From Patella vulgata (Eukaryota > Mollusca > Gastropoda > Patellidae), in contig NC_065884.2 in NCBI RefSeq assembly GCF_932274485.2, positions 55,428,546-55,492,545 of the forward strand: a stretch of DNA of 64,000 bases, given 5' to 3'. Positions 42,480-53,341 of the stretch are shown in pieces (positions within the stretch are counted from its first letter, which is position 1; each line of letters begins with the position of its first letter). The notes beneath the pieces were generated by a model. The model saw nothing but the letters and a program-made list of their open reading frames with translations, was not told the DNA's origin and did not search any database. The position numbers and the translations under genes were made by a program.

Positions 42480-44040
42480 TATTAAGTTTCATCAGAATTG
42501 GACAACAATATTAGCGCCCCTGGAGGGCCTACAAAATCCGTGCAAATTTCAAATCTTGCGTGAAAAGCAGGGGCTATAGTTCTAGAATGTAAGGTCTGCT
42601 GCTGCCATTCAATAACTTTTGATCCTTAACACTCTGTTAAGTTTAAGTTTCATCGTGAAAAGTCCATAAACTTCATTCATAATATTTCACATTTTGTGTA
42701 AAAGGCAGGGGAAGATGCGTACGAAAATTGAACTCATCCAAGAACAAGTGATACCGGTTTTAAGTTTCATCTAAATCGGATAAAATTGTGATCTCTAGAT
42801 GGTCCACAACCTGGGTATTACAAATATGCTTTTATTATACTATTTTCGAAAAGGGGGGTGGCTATTTCACGGCGTAACAGTGAATATATTTGAACAGTTT
42901 TGAAAACAAGATACAAATTGTGACCCGTAGAGTGCTCATAAGCAAAAACGTGATATTTCGTAGAATCAGGGGGTCATAATCCAAAACGTTACGGTCCAAT
43001 ACGCGCCAATATCGAAAGGAACCCAGATCATTGGGATTATTTTAAGTTTCATCAAAATTGGATAAAAAAAATTGAAACCGCTGGATGGTCTACAACCTGG
43101 GTATTACGGTCAGATCTAAATATCAAAGCCATCGGTAGATTTCGCCAAGATCACGAGATGTAAACAGGGTTAGAACACGTGATTGTTGCCGAGGATTGCG
43201 GGTTAGGGTAAGGGCTAGATCTTGGGTTAGGGATGGCGCTAGCTCTGTTTACATCTCATGATCTTGGCGAAATCTGCAGGTGGCCTTAATATTTAAATCA
43301 AACCTGGGTATTACATGGTTTTTTTTTATTAGGGGAGTGGCCATTTTGTCGGACAGTGATATATTATTCGAACGCCTTTTAAATCAGATAAAAAGTGTAA
43401 TCTCTAGACTAGAGGCACAGGTACATGGGGACAGGCACGCCATTATATGGTGGACCTATGTGATTTTTTCAAGATATTTTCATGATTTTCTGGGGTTTCT
43501 TCTTAATATTTTTCAAATTTTTTAATCTGCTTTATTTTTCTTCCTATTTGGTGCTAAATAATATAATATTTACTATCAAACATGTTCGTATTAAAAATCA
43601 TACCTTCTGCCTATATAATAAAAGAGAAAGGTAAGACTTTTCTGTTGACATTTTATTCTCCGTGAGGTACCCCTGTCGCTATTTAATTCCAAATCGTGAA
43701 TAAAATTGTTTTGCCTTACAAATCAACCACTCGGTACCCTTCGATATATATTCCTTTGGATAAAAACACATATTTCAAATTTAAAAAAAAAATGCTTAGT
43801 CAGTTTATTTGCCATAAATCACTCGAGTTTTTTTTTACAATTCATCGACATTTTGAAAATGTTCAGTAGACATGACGGAAGTCGTAATAAGGGGGACAAC
43901 TCTGTCGACTGGCCCGAATAAATCGGCGTTACGAAAAGGTAGGTCCAATGAAAAATACGGATACAAATTTTTCATTCGGCACCAAAATCGGATACAAATT
44001 GTGACCTCTAGAGTGTCCACAACCTTGGTATTATTATGCA
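42480..44040 (+). repeat. Degenerate tandem array, ATCGGATAAAATTGTGA family
   Basis: Units marked by GTTTCATCTAAATCGGATAA, AATTGTGACCTCTAGAG and CACAACCTGGGTATTAC occur near 42780, 42914, 43062, 43390 and 43985; the spacing is ~130-150 bp where measurable. Same family as the array inside 13779-15050, reversed. No gene. Confidence 0.6.
43137..43275. mobile_element. 139-bp hairpin MITE with TTAGGG-like centre
   Basis: AGATTTCGCCAAGATCACGA at 43137 is mirrored by CATGATCTTGGCGAAATCT ending at 43275; arms ~33 bp. The centre reads GGGTTAGGGTAAGGG and later TTGGGTTAGGGA, resembling telomere repeats but only a few units. Inserted in the degenerate array. Confidence 0.75.
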
Positions 44041-44380
44041 TATATGTATCAAGTTCAGCATCACAGGATTAAACCACCATAGATTGTGTTTTCATGGTAA
44101 ATAATTGCTGAGTAATTTTATAGGCTAGAAATCGCTCAGAAAGCGTCTCCGAAGATCTAGACCCCCTGGACCCTCGCCTAAGAACCTAGGATGGTAGCAC
44201 CCAAATCAAGAATTGCTTCCACCGGCTCTGGTGATATATATCGTAGACATGTGCTTCCTAAGTTACTTGCCAGAAGAAGCCACAAAAACAGGCTTGGTCC
44301 AGCTTTTGGGTAAGACACAATGTATTAGGTCTTTAAGGTAGGTTCTTGACAACACTAGTTTAAACTTCAAACAATACTTT

Positions 44381-46048
44381 TTATACGTCCACATTCATAA
44401 TGTGGAAGAAGGTCAGATTCCTGTGGTGTGTGTGTGTGGGTGTGTGTGTCTATGTGTCGCCTACAGGCCACAATTCTTAAGTGATCATCTTCAAACTTTA
44501 CATACTAATTCCTAATACCCTAAGGATGATCCCTATTGTTTTAGGTGCGTGCCCGACCCCCAGGGGCAGAGCCACGCCCATTTTTTGTATTTGTTTGTTT
44601 GTCGTCTACAGGCCACATTTCTTAACGTATCATCTTGAAACTATGCATACTTATTCTTTGTACTCTAAGGAACATCCCTATCGTTTGGGGTGCATGCCCG
44701 ACCCCCAGGGGCAGAGCCACACCCATTTTTTTTTCTTTGTATGTCTGTGTGTCGCCTATAGGCCACAATTCTTAATCAATCATCTTGAAATTTTTTCATA
44801 TGAATTGCTTATACCCTAAGTATGATCCCTATTGTTTTTGGTGCATGCCCGACCCCCAGGGGCAGAGCCACGCCCATTCCTTATATTTATTTATTTATTT
44901 GTCATCTACAGACCGCATGTCTTAACGTATCATCTTGAAACTATGCATACTTATTCTTTGTACCCTAAGGAACATCCTTATCGTTTGGGGTGCATGCCCG
45001 ACCCCCAGGGACAGAGCCTCGCCCATTTTCTCTTTTTATGTCTGTGTGTCGCCTATAGGCCACAATTCTTAATCAATCGTCTTGAAAATTTTTCATATGA
45101 ATTGCTTATACCCTAAGTATGATCCCAATTGTTTTTGGTGCATGCCCGACCCCCAGGGGCAGAACCACGCCCATTCCTTATATTTATTTATTTGTTTGTC
45201 ATCTACAGACCGCATTTCTTAACGTATCAACTTTACATACTTATTCCTTATACCCTAAGGATGATCCGTATTGTTTTTGGTGCATGCTCGCCTCCCCGGG
45301 GCAGAGCCACGCCCATTTTTTGTATTTGTTTGTTTGTCGTCTACAGGCCACATTTCTTAACGTATCATCTTGAAACTTTGCATACTTATTATTTGTACCC
45401 TAAGGAACATCCCTATCGTTTTGGGTGCATGCCCAACCCACAGGGGCAAGGCCACGCCCATTTTCTTTTTTATGTCTGTGTGTCGCCTACTGGCCACAAT
45501 TCTTAATCAATCGTCTTGAAATTTTTTCATATGAATTGCTTATACCCTAACGATGATCCCTATTGTTTTTTTACCCCCAGGGGCAGAGCCACGCCCACTT
45601 TCTTTTCTTTTTATGTCTGTGTGTCAACTACAGGCCACAATTCTTAATCAATCGTCTTGAAAAATTGTCATATGAATTGCTTATACCCTAACGATGATCC
45701 CTATTGTTTTTGGTGCATGCCCGACCGCCAGGGGCAGAGCCACGCCCATCCCTTATATTTATTTATTTGTTTGTCATCTACAGATCGCATTTCTTATCGT
45801 ATCACCTTGAAACTTGGCATACATATTCCTTTTATCCTAAGGAACATCCCTATTATTTGTGGTGAATACCCAACCCCCAGGGACAGAGCTACGCCCTTTT
45901 TCTTTTTTTTTTATGTCTGTGTGTCACTTGCAGACCGCATTTCTTAATCGATCATCTTAAAAAATTTTTATACTTATTCCTTATAGCCTAAGGCTACTTT
46001 TTTTATACTTATTCCTTAATCCTAAGGCTAACCTCTATTTTTATTTTT
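44381..46048 (+). repeat. ~150-bp tandem array, about eleven units (unit 2), with its 5' end
   Basis: The array is preceded by TATACGTCCACATTCATAATGTGG, which contains a hairpin (CCACATT/AATGTGG) and then a (GT)n run. Unit 1 lacks this start. From 44607 onward the monomers follow in the same order as 23695-25141, so the arrays are copies and not independently grown. The same hairpin start is at 17893-17915. Confidence 0.85.
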
Positions 46049-47824
46049 GGATAGGTGTTATATTTCAAATTACAATATGGGCGGAGGTTGCAGCAGGTCA
46101 TTATATTATATCTTGCAATTACACCCACCACTAGAAATGTCTGCCAGAGTGTTTTTGTAATATCTGAAGATGTACGGTATACTGACTGTACGATTTTCAT
46201 GTGGTACACTTTTGATCTAATCTAGCCTAGTTGGGGGGCATTGCATTTTGGGCGTGGAATACCACATCCACCACTAGAACCCCGGCAGACTTACATTCTT
46301 ATGATACCAGCTATACATGCATTGATACCATATAGGAGAAAATTGGTACACTTTTCAGCTAGGTTGACCCACTGGGCTCCTGGTCTAATACGTTATCATA
46401 AAGAAACGAAAGGCATCCCCATGTTACTATAATTAGAATAAAGGCTCACGAACGTCAACAAGCGAACGGGCGAAAACATACAAAAACAACAAGAATGGCC
46501 CAGGCCATTTCAATATTATATAATATAAAAATGGGGGGAGGGGGTTGACCAGAGGGGGGGGGGTCTGACTTAGGGGGTTTTGACCGTATCCCTGAAATAA
46601 TACCCAGGCAGGATGGATTAGCGGCCATCTTGATTCTTGTTTCATGATATGTTATAGACATTCTGGCAAAAGTGGAAACAAACCCGGGAATAGACTAGAA
46701 AATAACTTTTTTCACTTTTATGTTAGTTGAAATGAAATCTAAATTCTGTAAAAAAAAACCTTCAAACAAATAAACATATTTTTCCCATACACTCCGTTCT
46801 ATCTTTGTGTAATATTATTTCACTGATTCAGTCACAGTTAATAAATGATAGAACTAGAATCAATCTTTGGAAGTTTTTTCTATAGTTTCATTATAATTGA
46901 GAATTTACCAAGGACTCCATTGAAGAAAAACTGGTAAAAATTTCATTTTATTTTTATATTTGTGTGTCCAGTGTCCTACAATTATTAGTGTATGTGAAAT
47001 TACAATCCCACGTAAAGTATTTATAAGGTACTTATATCCAATAGTCAAATGGTGTTTAACATCCACTTGCCACAAACTAGGCCATACATGTATTTGTATT
47101 GGTTGAATCAAGTAGTCCAAGTTGTGGATGCTATGCAGACCCGTAGCTAGCCCTAAAATGTTGGGTAAGGCAAGGGCTTCGGGGGTGCCGATGAGGCTTC
47201 TGGGGGAACCAAGGTACCTACACTTGACGGTCCACGGCGAACGGCACCGTGGACGCACCTTACTTCGGAGAAGCGTCTAGGGTGCGTCCCAGGAGAAAAT
47301 TTTGGAAAATAGGGTTTGCACCAAAGGGGAAATTTCAATTTTGAAGCTGAATTTGCGATATTGGCGTATTATGATATTTGATATGAACATTATAAAAAAT
47401 TGAAGGAAGGAATACGAATTTAGCCTACCTATAATAATTTATGAGAAAAACGAAAAGTTCGTAATCGGGTTAGAGTGAGACTTGTTTGAATTTTGAAGAT
47501 ATCACGCCTGGCGCGGGCTTGATTCAAATTCTTCCCCATCGTGAATTTGACCTGGAAAATTTCTTACAATCTCCCGTTGGCTTTTTTTATGGTAGACTTC
47601 TTCGGGCGGCGGTGTGCGTGGGTTTCTTGGTTGGGCGTCCACGATCTCGTCGTGGGCGGCCTACTACAAAAGCCCAGAAGGCTCATTCCAAATTCCAAAT
47701 TCCAGATTCCAGATTCCAAATTCCAGATTCCAAATTCCAAATTACAAATTTGCTGCTGTAGCAAAAAAAAAAAAAAAAAAAAAAAATGCCAGTCCTAGGA
47801 TACCGAGTAGCAGAGTAGCTCACT
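46049..47824 (+). repeat. Shared 1.8-kb segment, unit 2 copy
   Basis: Matches 25685-27453. It lacks the extra 70-bp tandem unit and has short insertions near 47035 and 47265. It ends at AGCTCACT, then continues directly into LINE sequence. Confidence 0.9.
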
Positions 47825-48632
47825 TGTAGCGGGAATATTTGAGCTTCGGCTAAGCAGCCAATATTTGATGCCTTTGTAGGTTGCGCTAAAATGGATTTAC
47901 AAATTTTTATGGTGATTTTATTTAAGCCTAATTTATCCCATTTTGTCAGATCCGAATTTTTGCTGTGGACAATCTGAGAACCCCATATATCAGATGAATA
48001 AATTGAAATTTGTTTAATAATAGCATGGTACAGTTTAGTCAAAATATCGGTTGGTAGGAAATTTGTAGTACACACCTTATACTTAATGGAAAACCAAGCT
48101 TTTCTTGCCTTTTACTTAGATCAGACATAGCAGCTTTAAATGAGTTGTTATCAGTTATGTAGACTCCAAGGTACATATACGATTTTACATATTCTAATAC
48201 ATGGTTGCCAAATTTAAATTGTGTAGGTTTTTTTAGTTTGCTCCCATTATTAAAAAACATGACTTTTGATTTTATGGCATTTATTGATAACTTTGAATCA
48301 TTGGAGAACTGTGTTAAACAAGTAATGCTATTTTGGAGACCATTTGCTGTTGTTGATAGCATTACAAGGTCGTCAGCAAAAAGTAAATGGGGAAATTGGA
48401 GTATTATTTAACGTGGGGAAGTCTATGGGATTTGTGGAATATTTGAAGTAGTCTTGCAAGTCATTAACATATACATTGAAAAGCGTGGGACTAAGCACAC
48501 ATCCCTGTTTGACCCCTCGCACCGAATGTATTTTGTCGGAAAGACATCCATTATTATTTTTAATTATATATGACGTGTTGCCATACATGGAGGTTATTAA
48601 GTCCAAAACATTGCCATTTATATTGTGCTTCA
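47825..48632 (-). pseudogene. LINE RT catalytic box and thumb
   Basis: RT blocks NNGCLSDKIHSVRGVKQG and CVLSPTLFNVYVNDL are followed, in a shifted frame, by FADDLVML (catalytic box at 48369-48380) and SYMYLGVYITDNN. Because unit 1 has the same shift, the element was already broken before the duplication. Confidence 0.8.
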
Positions 48633-49634
48633 TCAACTTGAGGAATAGAGATTTTCTCCAAACACAATCAAAGGCCTTTTTAAAATCAATGAAGCACACA
48701 TATAAATTTTGATTTTATTTTTGTATTTGTTAAGCAATGTTTTGAGAATAAAAATATTGTCCGAAGTTCTGCGATCTGCTCTAAAGCCACATTGTGATTG
48801 GTCAAGAAGGTTATTTGATTCTAAGTACGAAACAATGCGTTTATTAATTACTGATAAGAAACATTTACTCAAACAGCTAGCAAGGGCTATTCCCCTGTAG
48901 TTATTAGGGTCATCTTTCATTCCTTTCTTATAAATGGGGAAAATAAAAGAATCCTGCCATATTTCAGGAAATATACTAGACGATAAGATTAAATTAAAAA
49001 GTTTTAAATACTGATCGATCATGATTTCGCGGGATGCCATGAGCATTCCATTGAGTATAAGATCGGGTCCATTGGACTTATTGCGTTTGAGATTATTAAA
49101 TGCGAGACGTAACTCAGATACGGAAATTTCTTTATTAATTTCATCATTTATTGTCAATGAGGATTTCACGTAATGGGTTTCAGTTTCAATTTCATCGATA
49201 TCTGATTTTAGAATAGAAGTATTATGAAATAAGTTTGGAAAATGGTTTTCCCAGCACTGAGTAGAAATACAGTCATTTTTATCTTTTACTTCAGGATTAT
49301 CATTTACAAGGGAATTAACAAGCTTCCAATACTCTTTAGGATTACGCGATTCTAACCCATCAAGTTGAAATAAAATGTCATTTTTCGCCTGTCTACATTT
49401 AAATTTAGTTGCTTTTTTGTATTCCCTTTTTCTTCCAAAATATACAGATCGAGCGTGGGCACTATTTGGATTCGCAATGAAATTACGACGTGCTGACATC
49501 ATGTCCCGTTTAAGTCGCGAGCAGTCTTTGTCAAACCATTTATTCTTACGCTTTCTTTTCTTTTTTATTTCAGTCAGAAGCGCAGTAGCGCCATTTACAT
49601 CATGTTCACTGGATTTGTCAAAATTGGTCATCAT
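48633..49634 (-). pseudogene. LINE ORF2: linker and RT fingers
   Basis: Contains KNKWFDKDCSRLKRDMMSAR, SNGPDLILNGMLMAS and GMKDDPNNYRGIALASCLS, and near its end the start of the first catalytic block (ADRRTSDNIFILKTLL). The next block, CFIDFKKAFDCVWRKSLF, is read in another frame just downstream. About 333 codons remain open. Confidence 0.8.
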
Positions 49635-50736
49635 AAAGTTATTAAGAGCAGATTTATATTTAGTTTTTTGAAGTTCTGAGATAAATATATTATCAGAATT
49701 ATTTTTCCAAATAAATTTTTTTGTCGAGATCCAACGTTACCCTTAACAGAGTTATTCGAATTTCCACACAACCGGTCTGCTAGTTTGGTATTATCATTAT
49801 TCGTTAGCACTTGTTCAGCTGGTTCAGTCGGTAGTTGTATATTGCAAGACACCATACAGTGGTCAGTTATGTCAGTTAGGGGGCTAACACGCATGTACGA
49901 TATGTGAGGAAACAGAGAGAGACTGGTTAAAATATAATCTACTGTGCTGCACCCGTTGTAATTAATACAGGTATGGGCACCTAAGAGATCACCCATACAT
50001 CTGCCATTTAGTATACAGACACTTGTACTGTTACATAAGTGAATTAATTCATTCCCCCAGGGATTAACCTTTTTGTCCATATTATTAATTCTAGACTTAA
50101 AAATTTCAGTATTTATGGTATTGACGGGCAATTCGGATATTAGATATGGATAGGGTCTATTTTGGAAGTGTGGGCCGGTCTCTACATTGTCATAGATAAG
50201 CACATCCTTAAGTAATCTAGTCCTTGCATTGAAGTCCCCCTCCCCCCCCCCCCTAAAATTACCTCACCTTTTTGTTTATATTTCATTATATCATTTTCAA
50301 TAATGTCAAATGGGTTTGTGTTTTTAGTTTGCCAAATAGATGAATTTTGTGGTGGGATATATATTGAGGAAAGGAAAAGATCTTGTGTGTGCTGTAGAAT
50401 TACCTTTGAGATTTTTAGCCATATTACGTCCCCGTCCTTTGAGTCTACCACTGTAATCCCCGCTGTCAACTTGTTCTTAATATAGATCACACCCCCCCCC
50501 CCCCTTGGGATGTGGCAACCAGATCTTTGACCTGTCCTACTGAACGTAAAACCAGTAAATCCAGGGAAAATGTCATTAAATAGCTGCACATCGACCTGTT
50601 CTTGACTAAGCCAAGCTTCAGTAAGACACACAATATCTAAATCTTTAATTTGTCGGTACAAGTTATCAAATAATTTATCATTAGTGGCTTTTGTGGGAAG
50701 CCCATTTATATTCCAGAAACCTATCTTTAAACTCAT
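49635..50736 (-). pseudogene. LINE ORF2: APE-type endonuclease
   Basis: The N-terminal nuclease nicks target DNA to prime reverse transcription. Visible blocks are KIGFWNINGLPTK (the Asn motif), DIVCLTEAWLS (catalytic Glu), GGGGVIYIKNKLTAGI, FLSSIYIPPQNSS, then in a second frame STVDYILTS, and SPLTDITDHCMVSCNIQLP with the closing Asp-His. The frame breaks around 50190 near a G/C homopolymer. The ATG at 50734-50736 begins MSLKIGFWNING and is the likely ORF2 start. Confidence 0.8.
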
Positions 50737-51430
50737 GACAACAAATTATGCAATAAAAATAAAAATGGAATATATAATAGTATACAAGTACATGAAACTA
50801 CTATAATAACAAAAATATAACTAGAATTGCGCGCAATGCTGAAGGCTTTCACTGTCGCCAAGGCGTCACACGATCGCCAGATGCATGACAAAAGACTATC
50901 CCCACCTCTCACCCCCTAAAGAAACACACACTCCCCCACCCCCAAATAAAAACACACATTTGCATAACTCAGATATTGACATGTTCTTTGCATGCGCATT
51001 ACGTTAGAAGGGAATCGAAAAATAAAGTTGATCTTCGCGAAATGGAAAAAGAACAGTTTTGCGAAATGGATGAAAAGCAATGTCGCAATAGATATCAAAG
51101 TAAAATGAAATGGGGTTTAACGACATTCTGCTCGGAATGGACAATTCCAACTGCCAAGGGAACTTTTTTGCGGGACTTCGGAATCGCGTTCATGTCAGCT
51201 ACTGAAATATGTAACTGGTTCAAAAATTAAATATCGCCAATTTTCTGGTTTCGTGCACGTTAAAGATTTGACGTCACTAACATGTAAAAGTTTACTATTA
51301 ATTACAGACAGAGTCCAGGATCAAACAACTGAAGCAGTCAAGAGCCAGGATGTTCGCGACTACTTTGTTTTTTTTATATTTACTGATACTATCATATTTC
51401 ATTATTTGTTAGCGTAGGACATTTTCATTT
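50737..51430. other. Stretch with SINE-A remnant and a repeat shared with 53507-53635
   Basis: A decayed minus-strand SINE-A tail (AAAATGAAATGGGGTTTAAC) starts at 51103. Bases 51172-51295 (TCATGTCAGCTACTGAAATA ... TAAAGATTTGACGTCACTAA) match 53507-53635. No gene. Confidence 0.6.
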
Positions 51431-52075
51431 ATATATATACTAGCAGGATACCCGGCTTCGCTCGGGGGTCATAACTCCGAAACCGAAAGTGGTAGACTAA
51501 CGCCACCTGGCCTATGTTACTCCCCGGTCCGAGCTACCCCTATACCCGAAAATTTCAGACTCGGGGCAGAACTAGTGTAGCCGCCAACCCCGAACAGACA
51601 GACTTCGCTCGGGGGTTATAACTCCGAAACCGGAAGTGGTAGACTAACGCCACCTGGCCTATGTTACTCCCCGGTCCGAGCTACCCCTATACCCCAAATT
51701 TCAGAGTCGAGGCAGACCTTGTGTAGCCGCCAACCCCGAACAGACCGGCTTCGCTCGGGGGTCATAACTCCGAAACCGGAAGTGGTAGACTAACGCCACT
51801 TGGCCTATTTTACTCCCCGATCCGAGCTACCCCTATACCCCAAATTTCAGACTCGGGGAAGATGTAGCCGCCAACCCCGAACAGACAGACTTCGCTCGGG
51901 GGTCATAACTCCGAAACCGGAAGTGGTAGACTAACGCCACCTGGCCTATGTTACTCCCCGGTCCGAGCTACCCCTATACCCCGAAATTTCAGACTCGGGG
52001 CAGACCTAGTGTAGCCGCCAACCCCGAACAGACAGACAGACAGACAGACAAACGACAGTCACAAATATATATATC
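51431..52075 (+). repeat. ~142-150-bp tandem array, CTTCGCTCGGGGG family, four units
   Basis: CTTCGCTCGGGGGTCATAAC begins units at about 51453, 51603, 51749 and 51890. Each contains GGAAGTGGTAGACTAACGCC, GGTCCGAGCTACCCCTATAC and TGTAGCCGCCAACCCCGAAC. It opens TATATACTAGCAGGATACCC and closes with (CAGA)n, then CAAATATATATATCGATCATAG. GC-rich compared with its surroundings. The outline is a widespread kind of noncoding interspersed element; it is not CRISPR. Confidence 0.8.
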
Positions 52076-52169
52076 GATCATAGAAGTCTATAGTGTTATG
52101 TTCTTTCGTAACCATTTGTTTAAATACCTTAATTGTTCGTATTTTTCTAACCAGGGTAATGATATAACT

Positions 52170-52436
52170 ATTGACCGAGAAAGTTCATCCAGATTTTCCG
52201 GCTTGGTTCTCCCTTGTCAGTGATGCAGGACGGAGGGGCTGACAAGGAAAGCTGTCTAGTCGTTCGGATGGGACGAAAAACCGAGGTCCCGTGTACACAT
52301 TGGCGTGCACGTAAAAGATCCCTTGGCGCAGTTAGAATTCGATATAAGAGTAGGCCGTAGTGCCGCTGTCCGGGCAAAATTTCCCTCATAGCACACTGTA
52401 TGGCGTATGCCCGTCTTCATTAGCCCATTTCATTTC
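52170..52436 (+). mobile_element. SINE-A, 5' truncated, 12-bp target duplication, tail motif missing
   Basis: AATGATATAACT flanks it at 52158-52169 and 52437-52448. The body reads normally to GTCTTCATTAGCCCA and then jumps to TTTCATTTC, lacking ~32 bp that include GGACGTTAAAC. Because the duplication is intact, the loss probably followed insertion or occurred in the source RNA. Confidence 0.9.
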
Positions 52437-52448
52437 AATGATATAACT

Positions 52449-52794
52449 GTTAAATTAAACAACGGATAACTCCTACCTCTTAAAATGATTTATATAATTA
52501 GTAAATAATTATTATTATCTAATGATTGTTGTTTTGTGACATATATAGTGTAACCAATATCTACATTGTACTTTTATAATCAATATGATACTGTGTATTA
52601 GTCGTTTTTATGTTCTTATGATTTGAATTTCTTCATGCAATATTTGTAAATCGCCAGTAGGAATAAATGTCTCTTATATAGATACATTATGCTGGCTGGA
52701 AGTTGCACGGTAGGCTATCGTTTGGGACTGCGATCGAAAGGTCAGCGATGAACTCTCTGATCTCGACATGCTACTTTCCGATGGCACAGAAGCT
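52449..52794. other. Stretch with no recognised gene
   Basis: AT-rich, no domain-bearing frame. Confidence 0.4.
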
Positions 52795-53041
52795 TCTTTC
52801 GTTTCAGCGTGCGCTGTATTATACGGTCTGTCATTGAGTCAACTGGCGGGGTTTCGATTCCCCGGTTGTAAGTGACAAGGAGTAGGGTCGCCTGTCCAAC
52901 CTCATGGTTTTTCTCCGGGTCCTCCGGTTTCCTCCCACTGCAAGCGATTTGTTGAAATAAAAGAATTAAACCATATGTTAGTCCAGAAATGACCTAGTTT
53001 CTGTCGAGTGGACGTTAAACCCCATCTCTCTCTCTCTCTCT
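52795..53041 (+). mobile_element. SINE-B, diverged, 5' truncated
   Basis: From GTGCGCTGTATTATACGG through TCTCCGGGTCCTCCGG (with an 18-20-bp loss after CTCCCACTGC) to GTCGAGTGGACGTTAAACCC and (CT)n. The next SINE-B inserted right at the end of its tail. Confidence 0.85.
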
Positions 53042-53052
53042 CTTTTCATTCA

Positions 53053-53330
53053 GGGGGGTTGGATGGCTGAATGGTTAGCGTGCGCGCGCTGTATCATAAA
53101 GTCTGTCATTGAGTCGACTGGCGTGGTTTCCAATCCCCGGTTGTACGTGGCAAGGAGTAGAGTCGCCTGTCCGACCTCGTGGGTTTTCTCCGGGTCCTCC
53201 GGTTTCCTCCCACTGCTAAAGACCCCTACGCGCAAGCGAATTATGTAAATAAAATTAAACCATATGTTAGTCCCGAAATGACCTAGTTTGTGTCGAGTGG
53301 ACGTTAAACCCCATTTCTCTCTCTCTCTCT
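53053..53330 (+). mobile_element. SINE-B, full length, 11-bp target duplication
   Basis: A complete head, centre and (CT)n tail, nearly identical to the 39975 copy. CTTTTCATTCA flanks it at 53042-53052 and 53331-53341. Two adjacent SINE-B copies of different age show a preference for, or chance reuse of, the CT-rich tail. Confidence 0.9.
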
Positions 53331-53341
53331 CTTTTCATTCA

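Larger units (their letters stand above)
47825..50736 (-). mobile_element. APE-type LINE (second family), unit 2 copy, 3' end lost
   Basis: Runs on the minus strand from the endonuclease start (50736) to the RT thumb, where a deletion joined it to the 1.8-kb segment at 47824/47825. It keeps the RT catalytic core missing from unit 1, but has a 42-bp deletion near 49570 between two TATTTCA-type repeats. It has several frame breaks and is not active. The upstream limit may extend a little beyond 50736. Confidence 0.85.

Noticed and set aside
43190-43250. Interstitial telomere
   Set aside because: Only a few TTAGGG-like words, non-contiguous, inside the loop of a hairpin MITE.
51431-52075. CRISPR-like array
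   Set aside because: Units are ~145 bp with no unique spacers, in eukaryotic DNA with no cas genes; it is a tandem repeat in an interspersed element.
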